NCBI GenBank assembly: GCA_050942555.1
Contig: JBMNNN010000056.1
Span: 1 to 10,869 of the forward strand
Source: JAAYXU01 sp050942555
Lineage (GTDB): Bacteria; Bacillota; Clostridia; Christensenellales; UMGS416
DNA: 10,869 nucleotides
Direction of reading: 5' to 3'
Shown: one piece after another, positions 1-7,195 of the stretch
How positions within the stretch are numbered: the first letter of the stretch is position 1
How the letters are laid out: every line of letters begins with the position of its first letter
Made by a program: the position numbers and the translations under genes
The notes under the pieces: model-generated
Told to the model about the DNA's origin: nothing
What the model saw: only the letters and a program-made list of their open reading frames with translations
The model's database searches: none

Positions 1-562
1 GGGTAAGCTCGCGGCGCTGACGCAGCGACGTCATGCCCGCCGAAACCATCGAATTGACGACCATGAATAAAAGGTCGGCCGACGCCTGCACGTTTTTTCC
101 GTTGTAGATTGGTATCTTCTGGCTGGCCACCACCAGCTTTTCTCTGGAGACAGGAATACCGTGCACGCGCTTTATGATCTCCTCGAGCGCCATCTCATCC
201 CAGTCCCACATGAGCACCGGGCCGCAGGAAACAAACCCGATGTACTGCTCCTCGAATACGACCGGCGCAAAAAGCTCGATGAGTCCCGCGTGACAGCGCG
301 CGATATAGCACTCCCCCAGCTCCGCCGACTGCGCGCCCGCCTTGACCATGAACTCGATGCAGCGGTTGCGGCCTTCCGGACACGACTGTACCGCGCTGCA
401 AAAGGGACATACGAGCGCGTAGTTATCGGGAGCCAGCGTATACTGCCCGTCGTAGCCATGGAACACAGCGCCAAGGCCTGTGGACAGCACGAAGGAATTG
501 AGTATCCTGCGTATCTCGTCCTGCGCGATGATCTCATTAAGCTGTATATCGAGCTGCTTCAC
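1..562 (-). CDS. PocR-domain sensory/regulatory protein, N-terminal part (runs off left edge)
   Basis: The reading frame is open from a GTG at 562-560 to the window edge, giving 187 codons. A purine-rich GGAGGG lies about 11 bases upstream, and a near-consensus promoter sits just before it. Residues about 10-135 resemble the PocR ligand-binding domain, a sensory domain proposed for small hydrocarbon derivatives. What shows this is 'GLGAVFHGYDG' near residue 29, a cysteine cluster (C52, C55, C61, C68, C85, C90 followed by H91), the 'CHAGLIELFAPVV' segment near 90-102 and 'IGFVSCGPV' near 108-116. Residues about 155-187 look helical and may lead into an output module (AraC-type HTH or histidine kinase), which is outside the window. 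No signal peptide or membrane segment is visible, so a cytoplasmic sensor is likely. The domain call rests on recalled family patterns. The output function is unknown. It is transcribed separately from rluA. Confidence 0.72.
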   Translation of the reverse strand, partial: MKQLDIQLNEIIAQDEIRRILNSFVLSTGLGAVFHGYDGQYTLAPDNYALVCPFCSAVQSCPEGRNRCIEFMVKAGAQSAELGECYIARCHAGLIELFAPVVFEEQYIGFVSCGPVLMWDWDEMALEEIIKRVHGIPVSREKLVVASQKIPIYNGKNVQASADLLFMVVNSMVSAGMTSLRQRRELT

Positions 563-592
563 GCCTCGGTTCTCCCTCCCCATCCACTACAA

Positions 593-621
593 ATTATAAC
601 CGGAAGACCTATGGATGGCAA
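593..621 (-). promoter_or_regulatory. Sigma-A type promoter of the PocR-domain gene
   Basis: On the minus strand TTGCCA (621-616) and TATAAT (598-593) are separated by exactly 17 bases. The expected start site is near 586, leaving a 5' leader of about 25 bases before the GTG at 562. The promoter lies in the 127-base gap after the RluA gene, which has no obvious terminator, so some read-through is possible. Confidence 0.8.
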
Positions 622-689
622 ACAATCCGCCGGGCAAATGCAGTATGTTCGCAATATAATGCTGGAATCGCAAGATCGGCAGGTTATAC

Positions 690-1361
690 TCAGGCGAACA
701 AATCCCACGGCTCCGCAGCCGGGAGTGGCGCCTCAAACCGCATCCGTTCCCGCAAAACCGGGTGGAAAAACGATAGCTCGTGCGCCCAGAGCGCGACCCA
801 CTGCCCGGGCCGCGCCTGCGGATTATAGCGCTGATCGCCCCACAGCGGGCACCCGACCGCAGCCATCTGTACCCGTATCTGGTGGCTTCGCCCTGTTATC
901 AGCCGTATGTCGCACAGCGTCATGCCGCCACGCTCTTTAAGCGCGCGGCACACGAGGGATGCGCTGCGAGCGCCGGGCGTGCCTGGCGGGACCGCGCGGG
1001 TTGTATTGGTACGCGCGTCCTTGATAAGATCGTGCGTGATCCGGCCATCGGGCGGACGTCCGCATACGACCGCACGGTAGCCCTTCTCCAGCAAGCCTTC
1101 CCGCACCTGCGCCGACAGCCGCGACGCCGCCTTCGATGTGCGGGCGAAGACCATGACGCCGCCCACCGGGCGATCCAGCCGGTGTACGAGCCCCAGGTAC
1201 ACGGCGCCGGGCTTATGGTATTTCTCCCTTATGTATTCCTTAAGGAGCGTCAGCATATCGGAATCCCCGGTTCGGTCGGCCTGGCTCAGGAGGCCCGGCG
1301 GCTTGACCGCTACCAGGATATGATTATCCTCATAGAGTATCGACAGGTTCACGGCTGCCAT
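690..1361 (-). CDS. RluA-family pseudouridine synthase
   Basis: The protein has 223 residues and isomerises uridine to pseudouridine in rRNA or tRNA; the exact target cannot be told from sequence. The family signature HRLDRPVGGVMVFARTSKAA spans residues 60-79, with the catalytic aspartate at D63. The C-terminal part carries 'LITGRSHQIRVQMAAVGCPLWGD' (about 154-176), typical of the family. There is no N-terminal S4 RNA-binding domain, so this is a minimal single-domain enzyme and not a full RluD-like protein. I chose the ATG at 1361 because the family's conserved 'YEDNHILVAVKPPG' begins at residue 10. The frame is open further upstream, but that part only shadows the methyltransferase. The gene overlaps the methyltransferase by 13 bases, which suggests translational coupling in the T-box controlled ileS operon. 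The ribosome-binding site is weak (GGCAGG). Confidence 0.92.
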   Translation of the reverse strand: MAAVNLSILYEDNHILVAVKPPGLLSQADRTGDSDMLTLLKEYIREKYHKPGAVYLGLVHRLDRPVGGVMVFARTSKAASRLSAQVREGLLEKGYRAVVCGRPPDGRITHDLIKDARTNTTRAVPPGTPGARSASLVCRALKERGGMTLCDIRLITGRSHQIRVQMAAVGCPLWGDQRYNPQARPGQWVALWAHELSFFHPVLRERMRFEAPLPAAEPWDLFA

Positions 1362-2206
1362 CGGCCTGCCGCGCCGCAGGGCAGCGTCATGCCGCTCGAT
1401 ATCGGCAAACCTACCTCGTCCACCTCGATCCTTCCGCGGCGGTCTGCCAGCGCAGCCCGCAGCACGTTTCCCAGCACCGCAGGCTGAAGGCCGGTCGTAT
1501 AGCTGTTGATGAGCAGGAAAAGCGCGTCGTCGGCAAGAAGCCCGGCGCAGGCCGACAGCAGCGGAAAGAGATGTTCCTCGATCTTCCACATTTCGCCGTC
1601 GGGCCCGTGGCCATAGGAGGGCGGATCCATCAGAATCGCCTGATACCTCCGGCCCCGCCGGAGCTCGCGCTGCACGAACTTCATACAGTCGTCGACGATG
1701 AAGCGCACCGGGCGGTCGGCCAGACCGGAGCGCGCCAGATTGGCGCGGGCCCACTGCACCATGCCCCGCGCGGCATCGACATGCACGACCCGCGCTCCGG
1801 CGGATGCGCAGGCTGCTGTAGCCCCGCCTGTATAGGCAAAAAGGTTCAGCACCTCGACGGGCCGTCCCGCCTGCGCGATTTTCTCGGCCATCCAGCGCCA
1901 GTTTACCGCCTGCTCGGGAAAAAGCCCCGTATGCTTAAATCCTAGCGTGCCGACCTCAAAAGCCAGCGCACCGTAGCGAATTTCCCACCGCGTCGGCAGC
2001 TTCCGGTGATATTCCCAGCTGCCGCCGCCTTTTTCAGAGCGGTGGTATGTCGCGTCGATCCGCTTCCAGGCGGGACTATCCCCGCGCGCCGGCCACAGCG
2101 CCTGCGGGTCGGGGCGCAGTAGATAGTAAGGGCCCCAGCGCTCGAGCTTCATGCCCCCGCCGGCGTCCACCACCTCGAAGTCCTTCCAGTCGCGCGGCAT
2201 CCACAT
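1349..2206 (-). CDS. Class I SAM-dependent methyltransferase, COG1092-like (RlmI/RlmK-related), without PUA domain
   Basis: The protein has 285 residues. It is a Rossmann-fold methyltransferase with a SAM-binding motif LNLFAYTGGAT at 120-130, the acidic residue ending strand 2 (D144), 'DDC' at 172-174 and motif IV DPPSYG at 194-199. The segment 'FKHTGLFPEQAVNW' (90-103) matches the region before the SAM site in RlmI/RlmK-type rRNA methylases. It lacks the N-terminal PUA domain of RlmI. Where RlmI has a Ser-Cys-Ser catalytic segment, this protein has 'INSYTTG' (233-239), so m5C chemistry looks unlikely. RNA is the probable substrate given its family and its neighbours (ileS, RluA), but this is inference. 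The start ATG at 2206 overlaps the ileS stop by one base (TGATG), with GGAGA about 10 bases upstream inside ileS. A second in-frame ATG two codons later (2200) is an alternative start. Confidence 0.85.
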   Translation of the reverse strand: MWMPRDWKDFEVVDAGGGMKLERWGPYYLLRPDPQALWPARGDSPAWKRIDATYHRSEKGGGSWEYHRKLPTRWEIRYGALAFEVGTLGFKHTGLFPEQAVNWRWMAEKIAQAGRPVEVLNLFAYTGGATAACASAGARVVHVDAARGMVQWARANLARSGLADRPVRFIVDDCMKFVQRELRRGRRYQAILMDPPSYGHGPDGEMWKIEEHLFPLLSACAGLLADDALFLLINSYTTGLQPAVLGNVLRAALADRRGRIEVDEVGLPISSGMTLPCGAAGRWQP

Positions 2207-5200
2207 CAGACGATCTTCTCCACCGCAAGGGCCATGCTCCGCCCGTTGATGTCGAGCGATTTGGCGTATCCCGGCCCCTCTCCCGGGGACACCGCGTCGG
2301 CCAGCACCTCGGAGCTGATGTAGTCTGCGTTTGCCTCGATCATCGCCGCGCCCTCCGCGTCGCCCGCGTAGTAAAGCCGGATATGGTCGGTCACCGAGAA
2401 GCCGGCTTCCCTGCGCAGGTTCTGCACCTTTGATATCACCTCGCGGACAAATCCCTCGGTGCGAAGCGCGTCTGTCAGATTGGTATCCAGCACCACGGTG
2501 AGGTTGCCGGAGGACTGGCTGACATAGCCGGGCCGCTGCACCGTCTCGATCATCACGTCCTCGGCCGACAGCGTCAGGGTCTGGCCCTCCACCGTAATAT
2601 CAGCCCCGCCGCGCTCGTTGAGCGCGTTCACGAAAGCCGTGCCGTCGACCTTGGAAAGCGAGGCGCGCAGGGCGGGCAGCAGTTTCCCAAGCCGAGGCCC
2701 CAGCGTACGCATCTGAGGTTTGATGCTGTAGTCGATGAGATCTGCGGTATCGGATACGAAGCGCACCGACTTGACATTGAGCTCGTCGGCGATGAGCGCG
2801 ACGAATTCCTCAGGAAGCGCCTTACCCTGTACATACAGGCCCGGCGTGGGCTGGCGGTTCTTGATGGACGCGACGTTCCTGCAGGCGCGGCCCAGCGTCA
2901 CGATGTCGAGCACTGCGGCCATGTTCTCCTCAAGCTGCGTATCGATCCACTCGGTGCGGCTCACCGGAAAGTCGGTCAGGTGCACAGACTCGGGCGCGTC
3001 GGGACGAACGGGCAGCACCAGATTGCGGTATATCATCTCCGCTATGAATGGCACGAAGGGCGCCGCCAGGCCCGCCACCGTTTCGAGCACCGTGTACAGC
3101 GTCATATAGGCTGCGATCTTGTCGGCTGTCATGCCGCTGCCCCAGTAGCGCTCCCGTCCACGGCGGACATACCAGTTCGACAGTTCGTCCACGAAGGCGG
3201 CCAGCATGCGGCTCGCCTCGGTGATGCGATAGTTCATAAGATGCTCATCCACCTGGGCCGTCACGGTACTCAGGCGGGACAGGATCCACCGGTCCATCAC
3301 CGACAGGCTGCTGTAATCAAGGGTGTGCTCCGCGGGGTGGAACCCGTCGATGTTCGCGTATAGCACATAAAACGCGTATGTGTTCCACAGCGTGCCCATG
3401 AACTTGCGCTGCGCCTCTCTGACGGCCTCGCCCGAGAACCGGGTGGACAGCCAGGGCGCGCTGCTTACGTAGAAGTACCAGCGCACCGCATCCGCACCCT
3501 GCCTGTCAAGCACGTCCCACGGATCCACGACGTTGCCCAGGTGCTTGCTCATCTTGCGGCCTTCCATGTCGTTGACGAGGCCCAGCACGATGCAGTTCCG
3601 GTACGGGGGCTCGTTGAAAAGCAGCGTCGATATCGCGAGCAGCGAGTAGAACCATCCCCGTGTCTGGTCGATTGCCTCGGATATAAAGTCGGCCGGGAAA
3701 TTCTGCTCGAAGAGCTCCTCGTTCTCGAAGGGATAATGCCACTGGGCAAACGGCATCGAGCCTGAATCGTACCAGCAGTCGATGACCTCGGGAACCCTGC
3801 GCATTTCACAGCCGCAGCGCGGGCATGTCAGCGTAACCGCGTCGATGAAGGGCTTGTGCAGCTCGATGTTTTCAGGCACGTCGCGGCCCATTCGGATGAG
3901 CTCCTCGCGGCTGCCGATCACGTGCGCATGGCCGCATTCGCATTCCCAGACCGGGAGCGGAGTACCCCAGTAGCGCTCGCGGGACAGTCCCCAGTCCACG
4001 ACGTTCTCGAGGAAGTTACCCATCCGGCCGTCCCGTATGTTGGCGGGAATCCAGTTGATTTCCCGGTTGCAGCGCAGCAGCGCATCGCGCACCGCGGTCA
4101 TGCGGATAAACCATGTGCTGCGCGCGTAGTACAGTAGCGGCGTGTCGCATCGCCAGCAGAATGGATAGCTGTGCGTGAATGGAAGCGCTGCGAACAGGAG
4201 ACCCCTGCTCTTCAGATCCTCAATGATGAGTGGATCGGCCTGCTTGACGAACTGCCCTTCCCACGGGGTTCCCTCGACGAACGCGCCCTGCGCGTCCACC
4301 ATCTGCACGAAGGGAAGCCCGTTTTCGCGGCCAACGCGCGCATCGTCCTCGCCGAACGCGGGTGCGGTGTGCACGATACCGCTACCGTCGGTCAGCGTCA
4401 CATAGCTGTCGGCCACGACGCGGTATGCGTCCGAACCGTCCGGAGCGTAATCGTATAAGGGTTCGTACCGCATGCCCAGCATCGCGCTGCCGGGGAAAGT
4501 CTCCAGCACCTCGAAGCCTTCCTCCAGCACCTGCGGCGCGAGCACGGCGGCGATATAAAACACTTCATTCCCGCTGCGTACGCGGGCGTACTGCTCATCG
4601 GCATTGACGCACAGCGCCACGTTCGAGGGCAGTGTCCACGGCGTGGTGGTCCAGGCCAGCAGATACGTGTCCTGCTGCCCCTTTACCCGAAAGCGCACGA
4701 TGATCGAGGCGTCCTCAACGTCCTTATAGCCCTGCGCCACCTCGTGGCTCGACAGCGACGTGCCGCAGCGCGGACAGTAGGGAACGACCTTATGCCCCTT
4801 ATAGAGCAGCCCCTTCTCAAATATAACCTTCAGCGACCACCATATCGATTCGATATAGCGGTCATCGTATGTGATGTAGGGATTCTCCATGTCGGCCCAG
4901 AAACCGACGCGTTCGGAGAGCTCTTCCCACTGGCTTTTAAACTTCCACACGCTTTTCTTGCAGCGCTCGATGAAGGGCTCTATGCCGTACTGCTCGATCT
5001 GCGGTTTTCCGCTCAGCCCCAGCTCCTTTTCGACCTCGACCTCTACGGGCAGGCCGTGGGTGTCCCATCCGGCCTTGCGCAGCACCTGGTATCCCTTCAT
5101 CGTCCTGTAGCGGGGTATGAGGTCTTTCACCGCCCGTGTCAGCACATGGCCGATATGGGGCTTCCCGTTGGCGGTCGGGGGCCCGTCGTAGAACGTAAAG

Positions 5201-5322
5201 ATCGGCTTTCCCTTCCGGTTTTCAATCGTTTTTTCAAATATCTTGTTCTTCTTCCAGAATTCCAGCACCTGTTTTTCTCTTTCGACGAAATCCAGGCTGG
5301 TCGGAACGTTTTCGTGGATCAT
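2206..5322 (-). CDS. ileS: Isoleucyl-tRNA synthetase, type 2 (eukaryote-like)
   Basis: The protein has 1038 residues. This cytoplasmic class I synthetase charges tRNA-Ile with isoleucine and edits valine. The class I signatures are HIGH at 56-59 and KMSKH at 590-594 (last residue His where many enzymes have Ser). 'GWDTHGLPVE' is at 85-94. The CP1 editing domain shows 'TTTPWTLPSN' (225-234) and 'GIVHTAPAFGEDD' (315-327). Cysteine pairs C183/C186, C389/C392, C461/C463 and C500/C503 are arranged like the two zinc sites of Thermus-type IleRS. 'DELSNWYVRRGRERYW' marks the anticodon-binding helical domain of the type 2 group. Length and these motifs separate it from the shorter E. coli-like type 1. 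I chose the ATG at 5322 because GGAGG (5335-5331) lies 8 bases upstream. An ATG five codons earlier overlaps that ribosome-binding site, and the long upstream open frame is only T-box leader. Expression is set by the T-box. Confidence 0.97.
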   Translation of the reverse strand: MIHENVPTSLDFVEREKQVLEFWKKNKIFEKTIENRKGKPIFTFYDGPPTANGKPHIGHVLTRAVKDLIPRYRTMKGYQVLRKAGWDTHGLPVEVEVEKELGLSGKPQIEQYGIEPFIERCKKSVWKFKSQWEELSERVGFWADMENPYITYDDRYIESIWWSLKVIFEKGLLYKGHKVVPYCPRCGTSLSSHEVAQGYKDVEDASIIVRFRVKGQQDTYLLAWTTTPWTLPSNVALCVNADEQYARVRSGNEVFYIAAVLAPQVLEEGFEVLETFPGSAMLGMRYEPLYDYAPDGSDAYRVVADSYVTLTDGSGIVHTAPAFGEDDARVGRENGLPFVQMVDAQGAFVEGTPWEGQFVKQADPLIIEDLKSRGLLFAALPFTHSYPFCWRCDTPLLYYARSTWFIRMTAVRDALLRCNREINWIPANIRDGRMGNFLENVVDWGLSRERYWGTPLPVWECECGHAHVIGSREELIRMGRDVPENIELHKPFIDAVTLTCPRCGCEMRRVPEVIDCWYDSGSMPFAQWHYPFENEELFEQNFPADFISEAIDQTRGWFYSLLAISTLLFNEPPYRNCIVLGLVNDMEGRKMSKHLGNVVDPWDVLDRQGADAVRWYFYVSSAPWLSTRFSGEAVREAQRKFMGTLWNTYAFYVLYANIDGFHPAEHTLDYSSLSVMDRWILSRLSTVTAQVDEHLMNYRITEASRMLAAFVDELSNWYVRRGRERYWGSGMTADKIAAYMTLYTVLETVAGLAAPFVPFIAEMIYRNLVLPVRPDAPESVHLTDFPVSRTEWIDTQLEENMAAVLDIVTLGRACRNVASIKNRQPTPGLYVQGKALPEEFVALIADELNVKSVRFVSDTADLIDYSIKPQMRTLGPRLGKLLPALRASLSKVDGTAFVNALNERGGADITVEGQTLTLSAEDVMIETVQRPGYVSQSSGNLTVVLDTNLTDALRTEGFVREVISKVQNLRREAGFSVTDHIRLYYAGDAEGAAMIEANADYISSEVLADAVSPGEGPGYAKSLDINGRSMALAVEKIV

Positions 5323-5344
5323 GCCTGCATCCTCCATGATAAAT

Positions 5345-5378
5345 AAAAAAACCCTCTGTCTCATACAGGACGAAAGGG
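5345..5378 (-). terminator. Intrinsic terminator of the ileS T-box (attenuator)
   Basis: Minus-strand CCCTTT-C-GTC (from 5378) pairs with GAC-AG-AGGG, giving about 9 base pairs with one bulged C and an 8-base loop, followed by seven T (5351-5345). The ileS ribosome-binding site lies just after it. The 5' arm and loop overlap the segment used by the antiterminator, so the two structures exclude each other. Confidence 0.9.
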
Positions 5379-5631
5379 ATGCTTCCGCGGTACCACCTGT
5401 TTTCCCAACATGACACTTCGATTCGCTGCTTTCGTTGCCTAAAAACGACCTCCTTATCGAAGCGTCGAGCCGGACGCTTTCTGTCCAAATAACGGCGGAC
5501 TTCCCGTCCCGCACCCGGAGCGGACCGCTTCGGGGTGATGTCCCGTCAGGCCTTCGCGCCGGGCTTACACCATCCCCGGCTCGCTGGGCTGTCTGTACCT
5601 GCGGGCGCGTCCCCTTCGATGCGTTTCACTT
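5345..5631 (-). promoter_or_regulatory. T-box riboswitch (tRNA-Ile responsive) in the ileS leader
   Basis: The leader senses the charging state of tRNA-Ile. The T-box sequence AGGTGGTACCGCG lies at 5398-5386. Its UGGU bulge can pair with an ACCA tRNA end, as expected for a discriminator A. Stem I closes with GGGG (5614-5611) pairing CCCC (5535-5532), directly next to the candidate specifier ATC (5539-5537) in the context GAC-ATC-A, an isoleucine codon. A distal Stem I hairpin with an 'AGCGAGCC' bulge and closing GCCGGG/CCCGGC lies at 5580-5558. A 10-bp Stem III-like helix pairs 5466-5457 with 5421-5412. ACAGG (5400-5396) can pair with CCTGT (5369-5365) to form the antiterminator, which uses bases of the terminator hairpin. 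Uncharged tRNA-Ile should allow read-through into ileS and the two genes after it. Confidence 0.95.
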
Positions 5632-6510
5632 TTTCCTATTATAACGGAATCGGGCGGTATTGTAAAGAATTTTGGGGGTTGTTGTGTGATTGTGCTGCTC
5701 CCCTGCCCTGCCCGCGTTCAGCCTCCCGCTCCGCCGCACGATATCGTAGAGCATGATCCCCGCGGCCACAGCCGCATTGAGCGAGGGCGCGCAACCAGGC
5801 ATGGGCAGCCTGACTTTCTCGTCGCAGCAGTTCGCCACCCTGTTGGACACGCCCGCTGCTTCATTGCCGATGACGAGCGCGGTTCCCGCCGCGTCTTCCC
5901 CGCGGCTGAAGAAATCCCGTCCGTCAAGATGCCCGCACAGCGAGCGCCATCCGCTGCGCCGCAGCGCCGTGAGCGCGGCAACCAGATCGTCCGCAAAGAC
6001 CGGTACTCTAAAAAGAGAGCCCATCGCCGCACGCACAACCTTTGGAGCGGTCACGTCGGCGCAGCCCGGAGAAACGACGACGCCCGCCGCCCCAACGGCG
6101 TCAGCAGTCCGCAGAAGCGTGCCCATATTGCCGGGATCCTGCAGCTTATCGAGCAGCACGATGACGCCCGCCGCAGGCAGGCGCTCACCTAGAGGCTGCG
6201 CGGCCCATCGGTATGCCGCGGCAAGCCCCTGCGGGGTGCGCGTATCGGATACGAGCGATACTATGCGGGACGGAGCCATCATCACACTGCACCCGCGGGC
6301 CTCCAGCGCGTCAAGCAGCGCGCCGTACTCCTCCTGCCGGTCGGCGTCGCACACGAGGAACTCCGGTACCCATCCGGCCGCGAGCGCTTCGGCGATCACG
6401 ACCGGGCCCTCGGCTAAAAAAAGCGAATGCTCCCGGCGGCTCTTCGCGGCACGAAGGCTGCGCAGCAGCCTGATCCTTGGATTGTCTGTACTTGAAACGG
6501 ATTGCCTCAT
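5626..6510 (-). CDS. SpoU/TrmH-family RNA 2'-O-methyltransferase (YsgA/RlmB-like)
   Basis: The protein has 294 residues. SpoU (SPOUT) enzymes transfer a methyl group from SAM to the ribose 2'-OH of rRNA or tRNA. The N-terminal part 'RLLRSLRAAKSRREHSLFLAEGP' (about 14-36) is the typical substrate-binding domain start. The three knot motifs are present: motif 1 with N128, G130, R134 and A136; motif 2 GNEAAGVS at 215-222; and motif 3 LPMPGCAPSLN at 235-245 (Pro in the place often taken by Glu before SLN). The conserved domain ends near residue 260. The last 34 residues are a hydrophilic tail coded by DNA that also forms the ileS promoter. The ATG at 6510 has AGGA (6522-6519) 8 bases upstream. 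The gene follows the rplT terminator and I see no convincing promoter, so it may rely on read-through or a weak promoter. The target nucleotide is unknown. In Bacillus ysgA lies before pheST; here ileS follows instead. Confidence 0.9.
   Translation of the reverse strand: MRQSVSSTDNPRIRLLRSLRAAKSRREHSLFLAEGPVVIAEALAAGWVPEFLVCDADRQEEYGALLDALEARGCSVMMAPSRIVSLVSDTRTPQGLAAAYRWAAQPLGERLPAAGVIVLLDKLQDPGNMGTLLRTADAVGAAGVVVSPGCADVTAPKVVRAAMGSLFRVPVFADDLVAALTALRRSGWRSLCGHLDGRDFFSRGEDAAGTALVIGNEAAGVSNRVANCCDEKVRLPMPGCAPSLNAAVAAGIMLYDIVRRSGRLNAGRAGEQHNHTTTPKILYNTARFRYNRKK
5638..5666 (-). promoter_or_regulatory. Sigma-A promoter of the T-box/ileS operon
   Basis: TTTACA (5666-5661) and TATAAT (5643-5638) on the minus strand are separated by 17 bases, close to the vegetative consensus. 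The expected start is near 5631. The whole promoter lies within the last codons of the upstream SpoU-family methyltransferase, whose stop is at 5628-5626, so the T-box transcript begins about one codon before that gene ends. Confidence 0.88.
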
Positions 6511-6549
6511 GCCGATCTTCCTATCCCAAACAGGCTAGCGCCCAAAGTA

Positions 6550-6578
6550 AAATCAAAAAGCCTTGCGTGCGCAAGGCT
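6550..6578 (-). terminator. Intrinsic terminator of the infC-rpmI-rplT operon
   Basis: Minus-strand AGCCTTGC pairs perfectly with GCAAGGCT across a GCAC loop (6578-6559) and is followed by TTTTTGATTTT. It lies 16 bases after the rplT stop. The plus-strand side is not T-rich, so it acts in one direction only. Confidence 0.93.
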
Positions 6579-6594
6579 TCGGGCAAAACACTTG

Positions 6595-6954
6595 TCAGGC
6601 GATCATAGCGCCGCGGGCGACTTCCACCAGCTTGGCGAACGACGCGATATCGTTGACAGCCAGGTCCGCCATCACCTTGCGGTCGATCTCGACACCGGCT
6701 TTTTTCAGGCCGCCCATCAGCTGGCTGTAGCTCATTCCGTGGATCCGGGCGGCTGCATTGATGCGGATGATCCACAGGCGGCGGAAATCGCGCTTGCGAA
6801 GGCGGCGGCCTACATACGCGAAGGCCATCGAACGCAATACCTGCTGGTTTGCGGCGCGGTATTGCTTGCTCTTGCTGCCGTAATATCCTTTCGCCAGCTT
6901 AAATACCTTTCTGCGTTTTTTGTGGGCTCCTACGGCCCTCTTCACTCTTGCCAT
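6595..6954 (-). CDS. rplT: 50S ribosomal protein bL20
   Basis: The 119-residue basic protein has the family's usual length and the characteristic start 'MARVKRAVGAHKKRRKVFKLAKGYYG', followed by 'YAYVGRR'-like (here FAYVGRRLRKRDFRRLWIIRINAA) and the C-terminal globular part 'DLAVNDIASFAKLVEVAR'. It binds 23S rRNA early in 50S assembly. In Firmicutes it also represses its own operon by binding the infC leader, and a matching leader is present at 7830-7722. The start ATG is preceded by AAAGGATG about 10 bases upstream. It is the last gene of the operon, 26 bases after rpmI, and an intrinsic terminator follows. Confidence 0.98.
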   Translation of the reverse strand: MARVKRAVGAHKKRRKVFKLAKGYYGSKSKQYRAANQQVLRSMAFAYVGRRLRKRDFRRLWIIRINAAARIHGMSYSQLMGGLKKAGVEIDRKVMADLAVNDIASFAKLVEVARGAMIA

Positions 6955-6980
6955 CGTTGTTTCATCCTTTCCGGCACGGC

Positions 6981-7178
6981 TTATTTATAGGGGATCAGCA
7001 ATTTTACGTTCTTTTCCTCGGCAGCGCATACGAGGTCGCCGTGGCGCAGATTGCGCTTGGTCTTGCGGGTTTTCTTGTTGAGTATATGGTTCTTGTAAGC
7101 CTTGGCGCGCTTTACTCTGCCGGTTGCGGTCAGGGAAAACCGCTTGGCCGCGGACTTACGGGTCTTGATTTTCGGCAT
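6981..7178 (-). CDS. rpmI: 50S ribosomal protein bL35
   Basis: The 65-residue, very basic protein matches bL35 over its full usual length: 'MPKIKTRKSAAKRFSLTATGRVKR' at the N-terminus, 'HILNKKTRKTKRNLR' in the middle (about residues 31-45) and a C-terminal 'LLIPYK'. It is a structural component of the large ribosomal subunit. The ATG at 7178 lies 17 bases after the infC stop, with AGGAG about 12 bases upstream overlapping the end of infC. This is the classical middle position in infC-rpmI-rplT. Confidence 0.98.
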   Translation of the reverse strand: MPKIKTRKSAAKRFSLTATGRVKRAKAYKNHILNKKTRKTKRNLRHGDLVCAAEEKNVKLLIPYK

Positions 7179-7195
7179 TTTCTGGGTTCACTCCT

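Noticed and set aside
172..537. Minus-strand frames of 121 and 71 residues near the left end.
   Set aside because: They are shadows of the PocR-domain frame, with low-complexity Arg/Ser-rich translation.
622..689. Search for a terminator after the RluA gene.
   Set aside because: No GC-rich hairpin followed by T residues is visible on the minus strand here.
5323..5514. Open frame that would extend IleRS by 64 residues at the N-terminus.
   Set aside because: It runs through the T-box, antiterminator and terminator. The ATG at 5322 has a perfect ribosome-binding site and matches the family N-terminus.
6511..6555. Possible promoter for the SpoU-family gene (TTTACT, 17 bases, TGGGAT).
   Set aside because: The -10 hexamer matches only three of six consensus positions and contains three G; too weak to report as a feature.
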